Part shown: positions 4,218-5,543 of the stretch, piece after piece
Layout: each line of letters opens with the position of its first letter
Numbering within the stretch: the first letter of the stretch is position 1
Assembly (NCBI GenBank): GCA_026997215.1
Contig: JALWJP010000059.1
Span: 1-5,543 of the forward strand
Direction of reading: 5' to 3'
Source of the DNA: Nanobdellati archaeon
GTDB taxonomy: Archaea; EX4484-52; JAADEF01
DNA length: 5,543 bases
Notes under the pieces: model-generated
Seen by the model: the letters and a program-made list of their open reading frames with translations, nothing else
What the model was told of the DNA's origin: nothing
The model's database searches: none
Made by a program: the position numbers and the translations under genes

Positions 4218-5543
4218 ATGGATGTCTCGTCTAAAGAAAATACTAAACAAACAAAACTTATTCCTGTGGATCTAACAGATGAAATGAAAAAAAGTTATTT
4301 AGCTTATGCCTTAAGCGTCATAGTAGGAAGAGCATTACCTGATGTAAGAGACGGACTAAAACCTGTTCATCGTCGCATACTTTTTGCTATGCATGAAATG
4401 GGTTTATACCATAATAAACCTTTCAAAAAATCAGCAAGAGTGGTGGGAGATGTTTTAGGTAAATACCACCCTCATGGAGATTCTGCAGTATACGATGCTT
4501 TAGTAAGAATGGCTCAGCCCTTTAGCATGAACATACCTTTGATAGAAGGTCATGGTAATTTTGGAAGTATAGACGGGGATGCTCCTGCAGCTATGCGTTA
4601 TACAGAAGTGAGATTGGCTAAGATAGCAGAAGAAATGCTTGCAGATCTTGATAAAGAAACCGTAGATTTCGTGCCTAACTTTGATAATTCCTTAAAAGAA
4701 CCAATAGTTCTTCCAACTAAATTACCTAATTTATTAGTTAATGGTTCAATGGGCATAGCAGTAGGTCTAGCAACAAATATACCCCCTCATAACCTAAACG
4801 AAGTATGTGATGCCATAATTCACTTAGCTAAAGAAAGAGAAAGGAAAGAAGAAGTAAGCACAGAGGAATTAATGCAATACATAAAAGGACCTGATTTTCC
4901 AACTGCTGGAACAATATATGACAACGGTAGAATAAAGAAGATTTATGAAAGCGGGAGAGGCATATTAGAGATATGGAGTAAAGTAGAAGTAGAAGAGAAA
5001 AGACTAATAGTCACAGAAATTCCTTATCAAGTAAATAAATCTAAGCTTGTTGAAAGTATTGCTAATCTGGTTAAAGAAGGAAAGATAGACACGATTAAAG
5101 AAATAAGAGATGAAAGCAACAGAGAAGGCATAAGAATAGTCATAGATCTTAAAAAAGATGCTAATCCTGAGTACGTGCTAAACTATTTATATGCTCATAC
5201 ACCTTTAAAGGTTTCATACGGCGTAGTAAATGTTGCGTTAGTAAATGATGAACCGAAACTATTAAGTTTAAAAGATATGCTCTGGGAGTTCATACAACAT
5301 CGATTTGAAGTAATAACTCGAAGAAGCAAATACGAACTCAAAAAAGCTGAAGAAAAAAAGCATATTCTGGACGGATTTATAATAGCCTTAGCCAATATCG
5401 ATAAAGTAGTTCAGTTAATAAAATCATCTCGAGATAAACAAGAAGCCTCACAGAAATTAATGAAAGAGTTCCCTTTAACGGAAGTGCAAGTTAATGCCAT
5501 ATTACAAATGCAACTTGTAAGGTTGACTTCTTTAGAAGTAGAG
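4218..5543 (+). CDS. gyrA: DNA gyrase subunit A, N-terminal 442 residues (3' end outside window)
   Basis: This type IIA topoisomerase subunit cuts and rejoins DNA and works with GyrB, using ATP, to introduce negative supercoils. The frame stays open from the ATG at 4218 to the window edge. After a 15-20 residue polar N-terminus come the winged-helix breakage-reunion domain (SYLAYALSVIVGRALPDVRDG; KYHPHGDSAVYD; GNFGSIDGD) and the catalytic tyrosine Y128 in AAMRYTEVR. The tower domain follows, then the start of the coiled-coil C-gate (AILQMQLVRLTSLEVE). The positions matching E. coli S83 and D87 are Ser89 and Asp93, the quinolone-sensitive residues. 'GNFGSIDGD' favours GyrA over ParC; the GyrA-box and C-terminal pinwheel that would settle this lie outside. 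No gyrB is adjacent on the visible side. The mRNA is probably leaderless, divergent from thrS. Archaeal gyrases are known as ancient acquisitions from bacteria. Confidence 0.95.
   Translation, partial: MDVSSKENTKQTKLIPVDLTDEMKKSYLAYALSVIVGRALPDVRDGLKPVHRRILFAMHEMGLYHNKPFKKSARVVGDVLGKYHPHGDSAVYDALVRMAQPFSMNIPLIEGHGNFGSIDGDAPAAMRYTEVRLAKIAEEMLADLDKETVDFVPNFDNSLKEPIVLPTKLPNLLVNGSMGIAVGLATNIPPHNLNEVCDAIIHLAKERERKEEVSTEELMQYIKGPDFPTAGTIYDNGRIKKIYESGRGILEIWSKVEVEEKRLIVTEIPYQVNKSKLVESIANLVKEGKIDTIKEIRDESNREGIRIVIDLKKDANPEYVLNYLYAHTPLKVSYGVVNVALVNDEPKLLSLKDMLWEFIQHRFEVITRRSKYELKKAEEKKHILDGFIIALANIDKVVQLIKSSRDKQEASQKLMKEFPLTEVQVNAILQMQLVRLTSLEVE

Noticed and set aside
5195..5395. Open frame of 66 codons antisense to gyrA
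   Set aside because: Contained in the conserved gyrA tower/C-gate coding region; a shadow frame.

Overview
The window looks like a piece of an AT-rich archaeal chromosome. The evidence is an archaeal-type Sec61-beta/SecG, an RNase P RNA without its own obvious promoter, archaeal TATA-like boxes placed about 25 nt ahead of start codons that lack leaders, and poly-T termination after ftsZ. FtsZ plus a bacterial-type gyrase A exclude most TACK lineages and fit a euryarchaeal or DPANN-like organism with compact gene spacing. The exact lineage cannot be fixed from the sequence alone.

Layout, left to right. (1) 1-927, minus strand: a two-gene operon of unrecognised envelope proteins. An N-terminally anchored 223-aa protein is followed, after a 1-nt gap, by a multi-membrane-segment protein that runs off the left edge. 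(2) 928-979: a 52-bp divergent promoter with one palindromic TATA-like box exactly midway between two start codons. (3) 980-1440, plus strand: secG (57 aa), whose stop codon is also the first three bases of the P1 helix of the RNase P RNA gene. (4) 1441-1809: a 369-bp gene-free region, the most unusual part of the window. It carries six direct copies of AGGGCTWA, several long inverted repeats (one holding a repeat copy in its loop) and two near-identical promoter-like blocks bracketing the array. (5) 1810-2874, plus: ftsZ with a Shine-Dalgarno, then an inverted copy of the same repeat and a poly-T terminator. (6) 2915-4132, minus: a ThrRS reduced to catalytic and anticodon-binding domains, with no TGS or editing domain. 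(7) 4133-4217: an 85-bp divergent promoter with two identical TATA-like boxes in perfect mirror symmetry. (8) 4218-edge, plus: gyrA, 442 codons, 3' end outside the window.

The genes serve core processes (protein export, tRNA 5' processing, division, tRNA charging, DNA supercoiling) and do not form one pathway. The main regulatory themes are mirror-symmetric divergent promoters giving leaderless mRNAs, contrasted with a long, repeat-rich, leadered control region in front of ftsZ. That region is the best candidate here for something undescribed: a division-control element, a small RNA or an origin-like element.
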